In this document: in pieces, positions 18,767 through 27,965 of the stretch | How the letters are laid out: every line of letters begins with the position of its first letter | Position numbering within the stretch: position 1 is the first letter of the stretch | Origin: JAUUSJ01 sp051880475 | GTDB lineage: Bacteria > Bacillota > Clostridia > Lachnospirales > Lachnospiraceae | NCBI GenBank assembly: GCA_051880475.1 | Contig: JBJEOA010000005.1 | Location: 9,455 to 73,454 of the forward strand | Direction: 5' to 3' | DNA: 64,000 nucleotides | The notes under the pieces: model-generated | Databases searched by the model: none | Told to the model about the DNA's origin: nothing | Seen by the model: only the letters and a program-made list of their open reading frames with translations | Program-made: the position numbers and the translations under genes

Positions 18767-19381
18767 ATGAACCAAAAAAAACAGCTAGAATTATTAAAGA
18801 ATCATAAAATGTCAGTTATTGGATTAGAAGAATATCGCCAATCTGCAGTCTGTATTCCTCTTATTGAGAAAAATGAAACATACCAAATTTTATTTGAAGT
18901 TCGCTCAAAAAAAATAAATCACCAGCCAGGAGATATCTGTTTTCCAGGTGGAATGATAGAATTTAATGAAAAACCCATAGATGCAGCGATAAGAGAAACT
19001 TGTGAAGAACTATGCATAAATTCCGAGCAAATACAGTTTTTAGGGGCGACAGACCTACTCATTGGAAGCTCTATCCTTGTATATCCATATTCCGTTTTAT
19101 TAAAAAATTATGAAAATACGTGGAATCCATCTGAAGTGGAAGAAATATTTTTTGTACCTTTGGATTTCTTTTTAGAAACTAAACCAGAAGTCTATGAAAT
19201 TGAGAGAAAGGCAATCCTCCCCGACAATTTTCCATATGAAAGAATTGTCGGAGGGAAAAATTATAAATGGCGCAAACGCACCGAAAATATTTATTTTTAT
19301 CAGTACAATAATTATACTATCTGGGGAATGACAGCAAAGATTTTATATTCATTTATAAATATATGGAAGTCCTTGATATAA
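18767..19381 (+). CDS. CoA diphosphatase-type Nudix hydrolase
   Basis: The 204-residue protein has the sequence EVRSKKINHQPGDICFPGG immediately before a Nudix box (GGMIEFNEKPIDAAIRETCEEL). This corresponds to the combined UPF0035/CoAse signature of NudL/YeaB and Pcd1. Such enzymes split CoA into phosphopantetheine and 3',5'-ADP. The start at 18767 is preferred because AAAGG lies 9 nt upstream; the earlier ATG at 18716 overlaps the promoter. It converges on the GH32 gene with only 16 bp between them. Confidence 0.85.
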   Translation: MNQKKQLELLKNHKMSVIGLEEYRQSAVCIPLIEKNETYQILFEVRSKKINHQPGDICFPGGMIEFNEKPIDAAIRETCEELCINSEQIQFLGATDLLIGSSILVYPYSVLLKNYENTWNPSEVEEIFFVPLDFFLETKPEVYEIERKAILPDNFPYERIVGGKNYKWRKRTENIYFYQYNNYTIWGMTAKILYSFINIWKSLI

Positions 19382-19397
19382 TACTTAATCATACTCA

Positions 19398-20855
19398 TTA
19401 TATTACAAAATCATCTTTTACAGATGTACTTAAAGCCCAAATCTTCACCTCTCCATTATCACTGACTGTATAATTATGCTCATTTTTAACTGGATAAATA
19501 TGAGAAGTAAAAGTAGCCTCACCATCATTTGCAAATATTTCAACAGAACTATGGTCAATAAAAATTCTTAAACTTGTAAGCTTATTTTCAAGAGGCATAT
19601 TTAAAACTTCTCCAACTTTCTCATTAAAACGTTTCGCAAGTTTTTGGCGGTCTACTGTACAAACTTTTGTCTTCTCATCATAATGCAATGTCATTCCACC
19701 ATTGCCATCTTCTGTAGTAAAGAGACTTAAATCAAAATCTCCATCTCCGACAGTAATATACATCTCACACGCTTCCTCTAGAGTGCCGTCTGCTGGAAGT
19801 TCTCGCTCTCTCAAATTTTCAATACCTGTAATTGGTGTCTGAATTAAGCGTCCATCTCGTATTCTCAATTCTCTTGGCAAAGTCATACTTCCTTCCCAAT
19901 CCTCCTCCTCGGTAGGATAATGATTGTCAGGAAGACCAATCCATGCCATAATAATGGCTTTATCTTTATCAGCCACATTTGCCGCTAACTGTGCTGCATA
20001 AAAATCAAATCCATAATCTAAATATCGATAATCTGATTCTGGCGTAAATGTCAAAGTATCATAATCCATCTTTCCGATAAGATATACATTATGATTTGTA
20101 CTTTCACTGCGTCCAGGCAATTTTGTATATTGTGGAGAAAAGATTAAGACATCCTTTCCACCAATATGCTCAATGCAAGGACATTCCCACATACCTCCAA
20201 AATCTTCATAGCCTAAAACGTTTAATTTACCGGCAAAACTCCAGCCTTCCATTAATTTCTCAGACTGATAAACTAAAACACATCCTTTTTTCTCCAAAGA
20301 CTGTGCACCGATAAATATATAATACATCTTCTTTTGTTCATTATAAAAAACTTTAGGATCTCTCTGATGCTCGCTATAATCTTCTCTTGGTCCAAAAAGA
20401 GGTTTTGGCAACTTCACTGGCTTTCCATCCTCCCCTAACTTAGCTGCACAAGTATAAGGTGTTCTCACCCAATTTTCATCTCTGTGATTTCCTGTGTAGA
20501 AGAAATAAAGTTCATCATCAACAGAAATCGCTGAACCCGAATGAGTTCCCTTATTATCATAAATACAATCTGGTTTTAAACCAACTCCCTCATTTTTCCA
20601 GTGAACTAAATCTTTCGATGTGACATGATACCAATACTTTAATCCGTGAACAGCACCCCAAGGACACCACTGATAAAATAAATGCCATATTCCCTTATGA
20701 CAGGCAAATCCATTTGGGTCACTAGATAACCCTGTAACAGGCTGCACATGATAAGTCTGTCGATAAGCTGACTTACTAATCTTCTCAAAAAGCTCTCTAA
20801 TTTCTTCCGGACTTTGTAATACTCTATAACGCTCTTCCTTTGTCCATTCTCTCAT
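19398..20855 (-). CDS. scrB: GH32 sucrose-6-phosphate hydrolase / beta-fructofuranosidase
   Basis: The 485-residue protein has the three GH32 catalytic signatures: GLSSDPNGF near residue 43 (nucleophile Asp), QRDPKVF near 165 (transition-state Asp) and MWECPCI near 221 (acid/base Glu). No signal peptide is present, so the enzyme is cytoplasmic and acts on sucrose, sucrose 6-phosphate or short fructans. No sucrose PTS, transporter or fructokinase is adjacent. Its promoter region contains two cre/LacI-type operators and a separate palindrome, so it is probably sugar-controlled. The choice between sucrose and sucrose 6-phosphate cannot be made from sequence. Confidence 0.9.
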   Translation of the reverse strand: MREWTKEERYRVLQSPEEIRELFEKISKSAYRQTYHVQPVTGLSSDPNGFACHKGIWHLFYQWCPWGAVHGLKYWYHVTSKDLVHWKNEGVGLKPDCIYDNKGTHSGSAISVDDELYFFYTGNHRDENWVRTPYTCAAKLGEDGKPVKLPKPLFGPREDYSEHQRDPKVFYNEQKKMYYIFIGAQSLEKKGCVLVYQSEKLMEGWSFAGKLNVLGYEDFGGMWECPCIEHIGGKDVLIFSPQYTKLPGRSESTNHNVYLIGKMDYDTLTFTPESDYRYLDYGFDFYAAQLAANVADKDKAIIMAWIGLPDNHYPTEEEDWEGSMTLPRELRIRDGRLIQTPITGIENLRERELPADGTLEEACEMYITVGDGDFDLSLFTTEDGNGGMTLHYDEKTKVCTVDRQKLAKRFNEKVGEVLNMPLENKLTSLRIFIDHSSVEIFANDGEATFTSHIYPVKNEHNYTVSDNGEVKIWALSTSVKDDFVI

Positions 20856-21176
20856 AATATAACCTCACCTTTCTAATAGTGGTGTAATAAAATATTACAC
20901 TATCTTATACCGCTTCTGTTGATTTTTGAAATCGTTTACATTTAAAAATATATCATATTTTATTATTTTTTTCAATTATCTGTTTTATTTTTGTTGAAAT
21001 CATTTACAAATTTAGCTCTGTACTAGCAAAATCTACCTATTTTTTAACTATATTGCACAAACTTCTTCATTTTCCATGTACGAATCTCTGTACATTTTCT
21101 TTCATTTATGATAAGATAGTAAAGCGTAACTTTATAAAATCACATATTTTATTTACTACATAAGAAAGGATTTATT
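20856..21176. promoter_or_regulatory. Divergent scrB/AGCS control region with cre-like boxes and palindromes
   Basis: Two related boxes read on the minus strand are TGTAAACGATTTCA (20927-20940), which fits the catabolite-responsive-element pattern TGNAANCGNTNNCA, and TGTAAATGATTTCA (20995-21008), one base off. They are 68 bp apart. Close to the scrB start is a perfect palindrome GTGTAATA-AAA-TATTACAC (20882-20900). On the symporter side ATGTAC-N8-GTACAT lies at 21076-21095. The boxes may bind CcpA or a ScrR-like LacI protein. Confidence 0.65.
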
Positions 21177-22568
21177 ATGCTTCAGCTAATCGAAACTATT
21201 AACTCTGCTGTCAACAATTTTATATGGGGTGTGCCAGCAATGATCTGTATTATCGGTGTGGGACTATATTTAAGTATCCGCCTAGGATTTATACAACTAC
21301 GAAAATTCCCCTATGCAATGAAAGTAACTATCGGAAGAATGTTTCGAAAACGGACGGCTTCTGACGGCTCTATGACACCTTTTCAGGCAGTCTGCACCGC
21401 TCTAGCTGCAACTGTAGGAACGGGAAATATAGCTGGTGTGGCAGGTGCCATTGCCATTGGAGGCCCAGGTGCTGTCTTTTGGATGTGGATTTCTGCATTT
21501 CTTGGTATGTGTACAAAATTTTCTGAGGTGACACTTGCCGTTCATTTTCGAGAGAGAAATGCACAAGGAGATTTCGTCGGCGGTCCTATGTATTATATAA
21601 AAAATGGATTATCAAAAAACTGGCATTGGCTTGCCACACTTTTTTCTCTTTTTGGAGTACTAACTGTCTTTGGAACTGGCAATGCCACTCAAGTCAATAC
21701 TATCACCACTGCCATTAATTCTGCTTTGCTTAATTATCATATTATCGGTGAGCAACAAGTATCTATGATTAACCTAATTATTGGAATACTTATCGCAGTA
21801 TTAGTAGCCCTTGTTCTTTTAGGTGGCATTAAACGAATCGGAACTGTCACAGAAAAATTAGTTCCATTTATGGCTCTTTTCTATATCATACTCGCTTTTG
21901 GCGTTGTCATTTTAAATATAGACCGAGTACCTGGCGTGTTCGCTTCTATCATCTCTGGAGCTTTTCGTCCCGCTTCCGTCACGGGTGGCATTGTGGGAAG
22001 TTTCTTCCTTAGCATGAAAAAAGGTGTATCAAGAGGTATCTTCTCCAATGAGGCAGGTCTTGGTACTGGATCTATCGCTCACGCATGTGCTGACACAAAA
22101 AAACCTGTAAAACAAGGATTTTTCGGAATTTTTGAAGTATTTACTGATACAATTCTTATCTGCACTCTCACTGCTCTTATTATCCTTTGCAGTGATGTTC
22201 CTATTACTTACGGTGCTGCCGCAGGTGCGGAGCTTACAATCTCAGGATTTACTGCCACTTATGGCAACTGGGTTTCCATCTTTACTGCTGTTGCCATGTG
22301 TTGCTTTGCATTCTCCACGATTATCGGTTGGGGACTTTACGGGGCACGCTGCATCGAGTTTCTCTTCTCATCAGAAAAGGTTATCAAGCCTTTTATGGTT
22401 GTGTACTCACTCGTTGCCATCCTTGGCGCTACCGTTAATTTAGGGCTTCTTTGGAGCATCGCCGAGACATTCAACGGACTTATGGCAATTCCAAACTTAA
22501 TCGCTTTATTCTTGTTATCAGGAACTGTTGTTAAACTTGTAAAAGAGTATTTTGAGACAGAACAGTAA
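21177..22568 (+). CDS. Sodium:alanine symporter, AGCS family
   Basis: The 463-residue membrane protein (about 10-11 spans) carries AGCS signatures: ALAATVGTGNIAGVAGAIAIGGPGAVFWMW near residues 76-105, GGPMYYI near 134 and FSNEAGLGTGSIAHA near 287. Known members (AlsT/YaaJ, DagA) import alanine or glycine with Na+. RBS GAAAGGA. It stands alone between scrB (divergent) and a strong terminator. A longer paralogue with an extra inserted domain lies at 62065-63711. Confidence 0.92.
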   Translation: MLQLIETINSAVNNFIWGVPAMICIIGVGLYLSIRLGFIQLRKFPYAMKVTIGRMFRKRTASDGSMTPFQAVCTALAATVGTGNIAGVAGAIAIGGPGAVFWMWISAFLGMCTKFSEVTLAVHFRERNAQGDFVGGPMYYIKNGLSKNWHWLATLFSLFGVLTVFGTGNATQVNTITTAINSALLNYHIIGEQQVSMINLIIGILIAVLVALVLLGGIKRIGTVTEKLVPFMALFYIILAFGVVILNIDRVPGVFASIISGAFRPASVTGGIVGSFFLSMKKGVSRGIFSNEAGLGTGSIAHACADTKKPVKQGFFGIFEVFTDTILICTLTALIILCSDVPITYGAAAGAELTISGFTATYGNWVSIFTAVAMCCFAFSTIIGWGLYGARCIEFLFSSEKVIKPFMVVYSLVAILGATVNLGLLWSIAETFNGLMAIPNLIALFLLSGTVVKLVKEYFETEQ

Positions 22569-22577
22569 AAATGAAAA

Positions 22578-22656
22578 CGTGAGAGATTATACTAACATCC
22601 AATCGCTAAATTTTAATTTAACTTTTTTGGATTACTTTAATCTCTCACGCTTTTTA
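22578..22656. terminator. Long-stem terminator after the AGCS gene
   Basis: CGTGAGAGATTA (22578-22589) pairs with TAATCTCTCACG (22638-22649), followed by CTTTTT. The loop is long (48 nt) and includes a secondary ATCC/GGAT pairing. It separates convergent genes. Confidence 0.75.
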
Positions 22657-22670
22657 TATTTTCTATTTTT

Positions 22671-23576
22671 TTACTCCTCTATCTTTTTTAAATATTTCCA
22701 ACACTGTTTATCGTTAATAAGCATGCTTGCAAATCGCTCTACACCAAAACGCTCCATAAACAAATCACATTTACATAAAAACATATAATAAATATTCATT
22801 CCACATCCCTGCAATGTCTCAAAATTCCCCTGACCTTTAGAAATTAGCACATCGGCATTTTCCATCGCTTTTTTTGCCTCCTCATTAATCTCCTCAAGCC
22901 ATGTTCCTGGAATTGCTGTTCCATTTTCAATGATGCGAGCCTCATCCACCAATCCGACCTGCCTTGCATCCTCTATTGTCACATCGTTAATAATCTGCTC
23001 TCCCCTTACAATAATAGTGACATCAATATGTGGATACAACATTTTTATAATGCGAATCAAAAGCTTATCTAGAACAACTTCTCCACAATTATCTGTCAGA
23101 TAAACTAAGCTTTTTCCATTTTGTAAATCAGCCTTTAAATTCTCATATTCCCTTTCATCTACGGGATTATTTTGCGCAGTTTCAATTAACTCCATAAGCT
23201 TTTCATTCTCGACATCAACTAGCGTTCCAAAATCAATATAATTTCCGACTGTTGCATACTGAATTGCTCTTTTTAGAGGCTCTTTCGACTCCAATAACTT
23301 TTTATAAATATCTCCCTCAATCTGCAGCATTAACTCATTAAACCCATACTTGATTTTGGAGAAATCTTTTTTCTCTCCAAACATTTCTTTTTGAATTCGC
23401 ACAATTCTAGAAGATACAACCGGGGCACTATCTTTTTCCGTCACATTCGATAATAACTTTAACACCCTCTTCATATAAACTAGTCTTTCCTTTTCTGGTA
23501 AATCCGCAGGAAAATTTTTTAATTCTTTTTGTGCCAAACATATAATACATCCCGAATCCATTCGAGCAACCGCCAT
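22671..23576 (-). CDS. ARMT1/DUF89-like damage-control phosphatase
   Basis: The 301-residue protein shows the DUF89 metal-site motifs: TDNCGEVVLDKLL near residue 161 (D-N-x-G-E), VRGEQIINDVT near 191 and SKGQGNFETL near 255. A CIICLAQ cysteine pair sits near the N terminus, as in archaeal and bacterial DUF89-I proteins. Members of the family are metal-dependent phosphatases that hydrolyse damaged or excess sugar phosphates and cofactor precursors. The substrate here is unknown. Monocistronic between a terminator and the XRE gene. Confidence 0.85.
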   Translation of the reverse strand: MAVARMDSGCIICLAQKELKNFPADLPEKERLVYMKRVLKLLSNVTEKDSAPVVSSRIVRIQKEMFGEKKDFSKIKYGFNELMLQIEGDIYKKLLESKEPLKRAIQYATVGNYIDFGTLVDVENEKLMELIETAQNNPVDEREYENLKADLQNGKSLVYLTDNCGEVVLDKLLIRIIKMLYPHIDVTIIVRGEQIINDVTIEDARQVGLVDEARIIENGTAIPGTWLEEINEEAKKAMENADVLISKGQGNFETLQGCGMNIYYMFLCKCDLFMERFGVERFASMLINDKQCWKYLKKIEE

Positions 23577-23683
23577 TTTTCTTTCCTCCCACTTAATCCA
23601 CTAAAATGCTTATATTTTCATTAAGTATAGCATAATTTTTTATATTTTTCATATAAAAAATTCTTTACTCGAACAAATCCAAT

Positions 23684-24679
23684 CTATTTTTTTCTCAACA
23701 TTGCTGCCACTCCACATACTGCTGCGAATAACACACCTGCCACTGGCCATATAATCCAACTTCTATCCCATCTCTGTGTCCAAAAACTAACCCCAAGATA
23801 AATCGCTGTCACTGTACACCAATATACCTTTGATAAATTTTTATTTTGTCTATTTTCTAGCTTATTCTCTCTCGTATATTCTCCCTCTTCCATAAGCTTT
23901 TGATAACTTCCATAAATCATGCCAGACCATACCATTAAAAATACACCAAACGCAACAAAGAAAAGCAAAAGAACCACACAATAAATATACGCAATCTCTT
24001 TCAAACTAAGAGCCGCTGCTACCATAAGAGGAACAACACTCACAATACAGAGAACTACTCCTATTGTAATACATTTTTTAAAGGTAGGCTCAAACTCTTC
24101 TCTTTTTTTCTCAACAGCACCGTACCCACCATACTGTAAAGAAATATTCTCAAATTCCAAAAAATCATACTTATCTAATTTCATCCCAAGCATAATAAAA
24201 GTTGCCACCGCACCTGCTATAATCAAAAGTAGAATGGTCACACCAATCCCACCTGCCATATCTTCCGTTATTGATAAAATTCCATACTCGGAAAGCCCGG
24301 CTAATAGAATTAGTAAAACCGGAGATAAAATACAAGCAGATACTGCAGCAGCCATCTTCTTGGCAGACCTCTCCACTAAATTCATATATTTATTTACTTC
24401 TTCTATGGATATCGCTCGTGTGGGCAACGCTTCTTCAGTAAATGTGTCCTCTATCGTCACTATCTGTGCTTTATTCTCTTCCATCTCATCCTTTAATAAA
24501 TAATCTGTGCTCACCTCAAAAACTTGACTTAACTTGAGAATTCTATCTAAATCTGGTATAGAAGCAGAGCTTTCCCATTTCGAGACAGATTGACGAGATA
24601 CATTTAACTGCATCGCAAGTTCCTCCTGCGACCATCCCTTTTCTTTCCTAAGTTTTACTATTTTCTCTGCTAAAATCAT
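23684..24679 (-). CDS. XRE-family regulator with C-terminal membrane domain
   Basis: Residues 1-65 form a Cro/C1-type helix-turn-helix (LRKEKGWSQEELAMQLNVSRQSVSKWES). The rest contains about six predicted membrane spans in two blocks (about 110-165 and 205-325). This architecture is common in Clostridia and probably links membrane or signal status to DNA binding, but targets are unknown. Its own promoter region has two palindromes, so autoregulation is plausible. No partner gene is adjacent. Confidence 0.85.
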   Translation of the reverse strand: MILAEKIVKLRKEKGWSQEELAMQLNVSRQSVSKWESSASIPDLDRILKLSQVFEVSTDYLLKDEMEENKAQIVTIEDTFTEEALPTRAISIEEVNKYMNLVERSAKKMAAAVSACILSPVLLILLAGLSEYGILSITEDMAGGIGVTILLLIIAGAVATFIMLGMKLDKYDFLEFENISLQYGGYGAVEKKREEFEPTFKKCITIGVVLCIVSVVPLMVAAALSLKEIAYIYCVVLLLFFVAFGVFLMVWSGMIYGSYQKLMEEGEYTRENKLENRQNKNLSKVYWCTVTAIYLGVSFWTQRWDRSWIIWPVAGVLFAAVCGVAAMLRKK

Positions 24680-24729
24680 ATTTCTTCCTCCCTATCCTAT
24701 TTTTTCATTTTTTCCTTTACGGTAAATTT

Positions 24730-24793
24730 ATTATAGCAAAAAAAGCGATTGACAACTACCAATTTAGCTTGGAAATTTGTCAACTGCCAGTTG
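24730..24793 (-). promoter_or_regulatory. Promoter and palindromes upstream of the XRE gene
   Basis: A minus-strand TATAAT (24730-24735) lies downstream of the inverted pair TTGACAA (24749-24755) / TTGTCAA (24777-24783). The latter abuts the perfect palindrome CAACTG-C-CAGTTG (24781-24793). These are candidate autoregulatory operators. Confidence 0.5.
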
Positions 24794-24801
24794 CACACGA
24801 A

Positions 24802-24852
24802 AAAAAATAGGAAATAGCTAGAATTATTTTTCTTAACTACTTCCTATTTATT
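24802..24852. terminator. Terminator downstream of the CPA2 antiporter gene
   Basis: AATAGGAA-A-TAG pairs with CTA-C-TTCCTATT across a 21-nt loop, flanked by a run of eight A on one side and T-rich sequence on the other; active for the minus-strand antiporter transcript. Confidence 0.6.
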
Positions 24853-24889
24853 GAATTTTATACTCTATTTTCCATTTTTTTACAAAATT

Positions 24890-26086
24890 CTATTCTGCTA
24901 TACATACACTTTTTTTCTCTTTCATAACCATACCAAGTAAAATTGGTGTGAGGAGAGTTGTGACGATAACAACGATAACAATCGGTGCAAAAAGTGTATC
25001 ATCTAATAAATTTGCCTGATATCCCTTTTGAGCAACAATAAGGGCAACCTCACCACGAGAAATCATACCAATTCCAATCTGAAGTGCCTCTTTATTTGTA
25101 CATTTACAAACTCTCGCTCCAAGTCCACATCCAATAATCTTTGTCATAATTGCGATAATTAAAAGTACAGCGGAAAAAATCCAATCTGCTGCTGTCATAC
25201 CACCAATCTGCACTTTCAACCCGACACTCGCAAAGAAAATAGGGGAGAAAAACATATAAGATTCAATCTCAATTTTTCTATCTACATATGGCTCAATTTT
25301 GGTGTTACAAAGCATTAAACCTGCAAAATAAGCACCTGTAATATCAGCAATTCCAAATACTGTCTCAGACATATAAGCTAAGATTAAAGCAAATGCAGCC
25401 GCAAAAATCGCTGTTCTCCTCTTATGATCTTGCTCTTCAAATAATGGGCTCGCTTTCATTTTGATAAAAGTAATTACTAACAGACAGATAAAATAAAGAC
25501 CAATCTTTACAAATACTTCCACTGGTTTTACATCTGGATTTTTCAAGCTCATAATAACGGTCAAAACGATAATGCCTAAAATATCGTCAATAACAGCGGC
25601 TCCAAGAATTGTTGTTCCAACCTTTCCTTTTAACTTACCCATCTCTCTAAGAGTCTCAACTGTAATACTAACCGATGTGGCAGTTAATATTACACCAACA
25701 AAAAATGATTTTAATAACTCATTATAATCACTTATATTTGGATGGAAGAAAACGATATACGCTATCGTTCCACCGATTAATGGCACAATAACACCGAGCA
25801 CTGCCGTGACAGCCGAAGCTACAATATTTTCCTTCAATTCACTAAGCTCTGTTCCAAGCCCAGCTCCAAACATCAAGAAAATAACGCCAATCTCTGCTGC
25901 ATACTCAATGAAAATGCCCGCATCTCCCTCAAGAGAAATAACATTAAAAAAAGATGGTCCTAGAATAACACCCGCCATTAACGCTCCTACAACTGCAGGT
26001 AAATGTACTCTCTTAGACATTAATCCGAGAACTTTCGTAGATAATAAAATAATTGCCACAAATAAAATAAAATTATATGATTCCAT
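24890..26086 (-). CDS. Cation:proton antiporter, CPA2 (KefB/NapA-like)
   Basis: The 398-residue protein has about 12-13 predicted spans and the family's paired acidic segment AAVIDDILGIIVL at about residues 160-172, the DD motif of electrogenic Na+(K+)/H+ antiporters. LPAVVGALMAGVILGPS near residue 30 is also typical. There is no C-terminal TrkA-N domain, unlike KefB/KefC. Likely role: Na+ or K+ extrusion in exchange for protons. RBS AGGAGG. Divergent from the MATE gene. Confidence 0.9.
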   Translation of the reverse strand: MESYNFILFVAIILLSTKVLGLMSKRVHLPAVVGALMAGVILGPSFFNVISLEGDAGIFIEYAAEIGVIFLMFGAGLGTELSELKENIVASAVTAVLGVIVPLIGGTIAYIVFFHPNISDYNELLKSFFVGVILTATSVSITVETLREMGKLKGKVGTTILGAAVIDDILGIIVLTVIMSLKNPDVKPVEVFVKIGLYFICLLVITFIKMKASPLFEEQDHKRRTAIFAAAFALILAYMSETVFGIADITGAYFAGLMLCNTKIEPYVDRKIEIESYMFFSPIFFASVGLKVQIGGMTAADWIFSAVLLIIAIMTKIIGCGLGARVCKCTNKEALQIGIGMISRGEVALIVAQKGYQANLLDDTLFAPIVIVVIVTTLLTPILLGMVMKEKKSVCIAE

Positions 26087-26478
26087 ATTTCTCCCTCCTA
26101 ATAATTATTATAAAAGTCCTCATGAAACGAGCAAAAAACAGGATAATCAGACTTTTATATCAACTTTTCAACTTTTTATCATAAATGAATGATTATATTG
26201 TAGTAATAGAAATTTCATTTTGCAATACTTTTTTCCATATCCTGCAAATTTCTACATTTTTTATGAAGTTCATTTTTATTTATTTTTCGATTTATGCAAG
26301 TTTCCTCTTGAAAAAAAAATTAAAGATGTCCCATTTATTGCCAAAGTTACTTTTTTTGAAAGAATTTACAAGTTTTCCAAAATAAATGTATTATATTGCA
26401 AAACTATATCCTATATGATACGATTAATCTCACGGCTTTTAAAAATAATCTATTAAAAAAGAAAGGAAGAAATACACT
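26087..26478. other. Divergent intergenic region between antiporter and MATE genes
   Basis: 392 bp of AT-rich sequence without a credible gene. A promoter for the MATE gene is visible: TTTACA (26365-26370), 18-bp spacer, TATTAT (26389-26394). No riboswitch or notable repeat was seen. Confidence 0.5.
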
Positions 26479-27840
26479 ATGGCTTCTCATGTAAAATCAA
26501 TGACGAAAGGAAATCCAGCTTCTCTCATTTTTTCTTTTGCCATATCAATGACAGCTGGAAATATATTCCAACAACTATATACTGTTGTAGACACAATGAT
26601 TGTAGGAAAAAAACTCGGTGTTACAGCTTTAGCTGCAATCGGTGCTTCTGATTGGATTAACTGGATGATGCTTGGTATGATTCAAGGTTTGACACAGGGA
26701 TTTGGCATTATGATGGCGCAACAGTTTGGAGCTAATCAGCTAAAAGCTCTAAGAAAATCAATCGGAAATGCTGCACTGCTTTCTCTAGCATCCTCCCTTT
26801 TTCTTGTCTTAATTGGACAAACTGGAATTCTTCCTTTATTACATATCCTTCAGACTCCTGAGACAATTATTGATAGAACCCTACTCTATACAAGAATTAT
26901 GTTCATGGGAATTCCTATTGTGATGCTATACAATTTTTTAGCTTGTATTCTTCGCTCTCTTGGCGATGCAAAAACACCACTTTACGCAATGATAATTGCT
27001 TCTATCTGCAATATTATATTAGATTCCCTCTTTGTCCTCGTATTTGAGTGGGGGATCGTCGGGGCTGCCATCGCAACATTAATTGCCCAACTAATTTCTA
27101 GTATTTTTTGCATTTATCATATCCGCAAAATAGAAATTTTAAAGTTTGAGAGAGATGATTTCCTCCTCGAAAAAAATTTATCGGGTCATCTTTTATATCT
27201 CGGTTTCCCGATGGCTTTTCAAAATGGAATTATTGCTATCGGAGGTATGATTGTTCAATCTGTTGTAAATAAATTTGGCGTTATTTTTATCGCAGGATTT
27301 ACTGCAACAAATAAATTATACGGACTTTTAGAAATTGCCGCTATATCCTACGGGTACTCTGTTGTCACCTATATGGGACAAAATCTCGGTGCAAGAAAAA
27401 TAAAAAGAATTAAAGAAGGAATGCGCTCCGCACTTATTATCGCAGTGCTTACCTCTGTTGTGATTACTATTATTATGCTCATATTTGGAAAGTTTATTTT
27501 AGGATTATTCATTTCAGGAACACCAGAAACAGTAGAAAAAACTATGAAAATAGCCTACTTATATCTCTCAATCATGAGCATTTGCCTTCCAATTCTTTAT
27601 ATTCTTCACGTTGTCCGCTCCGCCATTCAGGGACTTGGGAATACTATACTCCCTATGGTTTCTGGATTTGTGGAGTTTGGCATGAGAACTTTAGCTGCCA
27701 TTTTGTTACCACTTTTCATCGGTCAAATTGGTATTTTCTTTGCAGAAATTTCTGCATGGACTGGGGCAGATATTGTGTTAATTATAAGCTATTTCATCGT
27801 CACAAGTAAGCTGCCAAAAGAAAGTTCCAAAGATGCATGA
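26479..27840 (+). CDS. MATE-family efflux transporter
   Basis: The 453-residue protein has about 12 predicted spans and the DinF/NorM-type N terminus (GNPASLIFSFAISMTAGNIFQQLYTVVDTMIVGKKLG) with two homologous halves. MATE proteins export cationic drugs, metabolites or related compounds using Na+ or H+ gradients; this branch is common in Clostridia and substrates are mostly unknown. RBS AAAGGAAG. It is monocistronic and followed by a strong terminator. Confidence 0.9.
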   Translation: MASHVKSMTKGNPASLIFSFAISMTAGNIFQQLYTVVDTMIVGKKLGVTALAAIGASDWINWMMLGMIQGLTQGFGIMMAQQFGANQLKALRKSIGNAALLSLASSLFLVLIGQTGILPLLHILQTPETIIDRTLLYTRIMFMGIPIVMLYNFLACILRSLGDAKTPLYAMIIASICNIILDSLFVLVFEWGIVGAAIATLIAQLISSIFCIYHIRKIEILKFERDDFLLEKNLSGHLLYLGFPMAFQNGIIAIGGMIVQSVVNKFGVIFIAGFTATNKLYGLLEIAAISYGYSVVTYMGQNLGARKIKRIKEGMRSALIIAVLTSVVITIIMLIFGKFILGLFISGTPETVEKTMKIAYLYLSIMSICLPILYILHVVRSAIQGLGNTILPMVSGFVEFGMRTLAAILLPLFIGQIGIFFAEISAWTGADIVLIISYFIVTSKLPKESSKDA

Positions 27841-27884
27841 CGCAAACTGTCTCCTAACGAAAAGAATCTATACCATATCCTAAT

Positions 27885-27940
27885 GAAAAAACCGAAATAA
27901 AGCTCAAAACAAAAGCTTCATTTCGGTTTCTATTTTTTAG
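27885..27940. terminator. Bidirectional terminator between MATE and AroE-like genes
   Basis: AAACCGAAAT-A-AAGC pairs with GCTT-C-ATTTCGGTTT around a 10-nt loop, with A/T tracts outside; serves the two convergent genes. Confidence 0.85.
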
Positions 27941-27965
27941 AAAATAAAATTCTAATTTTTTTTCG

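Noticed and set aside
26185..26456. Short plus-strand frames in the antiporter-MATE intergenic region
   Set aside because: Phe/Ile/Lys-rich translation of AT-rich DNA, no RBS, overlap the MATE promoter.
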